DNA from: an uncultured Methylocystaceae bacterium
GTDB taxonomy: Bacteria > Pseudomonadota > Alphaproteobacteria > Rhizobiales > Beijerinckiaceae
Assembly (NCBI GenBank): GCA_945956975.1
Contig: CAMFKC010000149.1
Coordinates: forward strand, 1-6,239
DNA length: 6,239 nt
Reading direction: 5' to 3'
In this document: positions 4,613-6,239 of the stretch, in pieces
Layout: every line of letters starts with the position of its first letter
Numbering within the stretch: the first letter of the stretch is position 1
The notes under the pieces: model-generated
Told to the model about the DNA's origin: nothing
Seen by the model: the letters and a program-made list of their open reading frames with translations, nothing else
Databases searched by the model: none
Made by a program: the position numbers and the translations under genes

Positions 4613-6239
4613 ATGTCCAAGAACCCCGTCGACGCGCCGCCCGACGTCGACCTTCCCGACGACGCCGACGAACAGAGCCTGCCCGCCGCCGATCTCGACC
4701 TGACCAGCGAGGCCGCGCCGTCTTCCGTCGCGCGCGGCGTCGAGGTCATCCGCAAATACTGGCAGCACGCGCCGGTCGGACCCGGCGTCTATCGCATGAT
4801 CGCCAGCGACGGCGAGGTGCTCTACGTCGGCAAGGCGAAGAGCGTGCGCAAGCGCATCGCCTCCTACATGCGCGGCGAAGGGCACACGAACCGCATCGCG
4901 CGGATGATTGCGCTCACGGCCTCGATGGTCTTCGTCTCGACGGAGACCGAGCCCGAGGCGCTGCTGCTCGAGACCAACCTCATCAAGCAGCTGAAGCCGC
5001 GCTTCAATGTGCTGATGCGCGACGACAAGTCGTTTCCTTACATCCTGCTGACGCGCGATCACGCTGCGCCGCAGATCGCGAAACATCGCGGCGCGCGCAA
5101 TCGCAAGGGCGATTATTTCGGTCCTTTCGCGAGCGCGCAGGCGGTCGGCCGCACGCTCAACGCGCTGCAACGCGCCTTCCTGCTGCGCTCCTGCACCGAC
5201 AGCTATTACGAGAACCGCACGCGGCCGTGCCTGCTGTTCCAGATCAAGCGCTGCGCGGGGCCGTGCACGGGCGAAATCTCGCACACGGATTACGGCGAAC
5301 TCGTGCGCGAGGCGCATGATTTTCTCTCCGGCAAGAGCCGCGCCGTGCGCGACCTGCTCGCGCATGAAATGACGGAAGCAGCCGAGAAGCTCGACTTCGA
5401 ACGCGCCGCGCGGCTGCGTGATCGCATCGCTGCGCTCTCGGCGATTCAGGGCTCCCAGGGCATCAATCCGCGCAGCGTGGAGGAAGCGGACGTCTTCGCC
5501 ATTGCCGAAGAGGCGGGACAGTTCTGCGTCGAGATCTTCTTTTTCCGCACCGGCCAGAACTGGGGCAATCGCGCCTATTTTCCGCGCGCCGACAAGTCTC
5601 TCAGCAAGGCCGAGGTGCTCGGCGCGTTCGTGGCGCAATTCTACGACGAGCGCCCCGCGCCTTCGCTGGTGCTGCTGAACGAGGATGTCGAGGAGCGCGA
5701 CGTGCTGGGCGCGGCGCTGTCGACGCGCGCGGGGCGCAAGGTGGAGGTGGCCGCGCCACAGCGCGGCGAGAAGCGCGAACTGGTGGACGCCGCCGCCGCC
5801 AATGCGCGGCAGACGCTGTCGCGCAAGCTTGCGGAAGCGGCGAGCCAGGAGAAGCTGCTCGGCGCGCTCGGCCAGGCGTTCGGCATCGAGCGACCGATCC
5901 GCCGCGTCGAGGTCTACGACAATTCCCACATCATGGGCACGAACGCGATCGGCGCGATGATCGTCGCCGGCCGCAACGGCTTCATGAAGACGCACTACCG
6001 CACGTTCAACATCAAGTCGCAGGAGATCACGCCGGGCGATGATTTCGGCATGATGCGAGAGGTGCTGCGACGCCGGTTCGCGCGGCTGGTGAAGGAGGAG
6101 GGGGGCGCTTCTGCTGATGCTTCTCCGAGTCCTCATCCTGAGGAGCCTGCGCAAGCAGGCCTCTCGAAGGATGGGGAGGCCGGGATCTCCGACGCGGCCA
6201 TCCTTCGAGACGCGCCTGACGGCGCTCCACAGGATGAAG
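4613..6239 (+). CDS. uvrC: Excinuclease ABC subunit C (UvrC), 3' end outside window
   Basis: UvrC makes both incisions in nucleotide excision repair with UvrA and UvrB. The visible 542 residues contain an acidic N-terminal extension (1-45) and the 3' incision GIY-YIG domain (G58 V59 Y60, LYVG 70-73, R79/R81, Glu120 in LLLETNLIKQLKPRF). Next come four cysteines, C194, C206, C214 and C218, whose spacing (x11, x7, x3) equals that reported for the E. coli [4Fe-4S] site. The UVR motif for UvrB contact is near 253-277 (KLDFERAARLRDRI). The RNase H-like 5' nuclease domain begins with YDNSH (Asp436, His439). The ATG at 4613 is the only start in an open frame from 4571, without a clear ribosome-binding site. 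From residue 507 the frame reads through a palindromic repeat, in the variable loop where an LIDGG motif should follow. The remaining nuclease residues and helix-hairpin-helix region lie outside the window, so intactness is not shown. Confidence 0.95.
   Translation, partial: MSKNPVDAPPDVDLPDDADEQSLPAADLDLTSEAAPSSVARGVEVIRKYWQHAPVGPGVYRMIASDGEVLYVGKAKSVRKRIASYMRGEGHTNRIARMIALTASMVFVSTETEPEALLLETNLIKQLKPRFNVLMRDDKSFPYILLTRDHAAPQIAKHRGARNRKGDYFGPFASAQAVGRTLNALQRAFLLRSCTDSYYENRTRPCLLFQIKRCAGPCTGEISHTDYGELVREAHDFLSGKSRAVRDLLAHEMTEAAEKLDFERAARLRDRIAALSAIQGSQGINPRSVEEADVFAIAEEAGQFCVEIFFFRTGQNWGNRAYFPRADKSLSKAEVLGAFVAQFYDERPAPSLVLLNEDVEERDVLGAALSTRAGRKVEVAAPQRGEKRELVDAAAANARQTLSRKLAEAASQEKLLGALGQAFGIERPIRRVEVYDNSHIMGTNAIGAMIVAGRNGFMKTHYRTFNIKSQEITPGDDFGMMREVLRRRFARLVKEEGGASADASPSPHPEEPAQAGLSKDGEAGISDAAILRDAPDGAPQDE
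6131..6239 (+). repeat. Palindromic repeat, family 2, in frame inside uvrC
   Basis: A copy of the repeat at 54-150, starting exactly on a codon boundary (residue 507) and still open at the window end. Outer boxes CCTCATCCTG (6131-6140) and CAGGATGAAG (6230-6239) pair at 9 of 10. Inner boxes TCTCGAAGGATGG (6162-6174) and CCATCCTTCGAGA (6198-6210) pair perfectly. Small hairpins are GCCTGC/GCAGGC (6145-6160) and GCGCC/GGCGC (6212-6225). It encodes 36 residues beginning PHPEEPAQAG, rich in Ala, Asp, Glu, Gly and Pro, which look disordered and soluble. The preceding GGASADASPS may be part of the native loop or of the insertion. Confidence 0.88.

Noticed and set aside
4496..6154. A 552-codon open frame on the minus strand
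   Set aside because: It lies antisense to uvrC, is very rich in Arg, Ala, Leu and His, and has no recognisable domain. It is a shadow of a high-GC coding strand.
1..6239. CRISPR array, tRNA or rRNA
   Set aside because: No regularly spaced direct repeats with unique spacers, no cloverleaf and no rRNA-like stretch were found; all repeats seen are inverted and dispersed.
6100..6239. uvrC as a pseudogene
   Set aside because: The frame stays open through the repeat and all visible catalytic and metal-binding residues are present. The 3' part is outside the window, so neither intactness nor loss can be shown.

Overview
The window is high-GC DNA from an alphaproteobacterium, most likely of the order Hyphomicrobiales (Rhizobiales). 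Three things suggest this: the proteins read like members of that group, the gene neighbourhood (ybjN-like, ubiK-like, lgt, MidA-type methyltransferase, pgeF) is typical of it, and there are many short palindromic repeats of kinds I remember from these genomes. Genus cannot be judged from the sequence alone.

Layout. Positions 1-177 are non-coding and hold two repeats from different families. A YbjN-domain gene (178-681) and a UbiK/BMFP-type coiled-coil gene (1033-1290) are on the minus strand. The 351-base gap between them holds a possible promoter, a small palindrome and a large hairpin repeat. A 190-base divergent region with another strong hairpin (1349-1416) separates ubiK from a plus-strand operon: lgt (1481-2314), a MidA/NDUFAF7-type methyltransferase (2311-3414) and pgeF (3411-4175). 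Each junction is a 4-base stop/start overlap, so the three are probably translationally coupled. Next comes a compact 388-base unit (4186-4573): a 95-residue GIY-YIG endonuclease gene on the minus strand, framed by perfect 35-base inverted repeats. uvrC starts at 4613 on the plus strand and runs off the window; 542 residues are visible.

How the genes relate. The operon is cell-envelope and respiratory housekeeping: Lgt attaches diacylglycerol to prolipoproteins, PgeF-type proteins are linked to peptidoglycan fidelity or purine nucleoside chemistry, and MidA relatives help assemble respiratory complex I. UbiK helps ubiquinone synthesis, so the respiratory theme extends across the divergent region. 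UvrC is the dual-incision nuclease of nucleotide excision repair.

The genes are ordinary; the notable part is the repeats. Four palindromic families occur in 6.2 kb. One copy lies in frame inside uvrC and adds at least 36 residues to the nuclease domain, recalling protein-coding palindromic elements of Rickettsia. Another family brackets the GIY-YIG gene, which looks like a minimal selfish or mobile unit without a transposase. The two copies of the uvrC-type repeat share conserved boxes but differ in their inner hairpin stems while keeping the base pairing.
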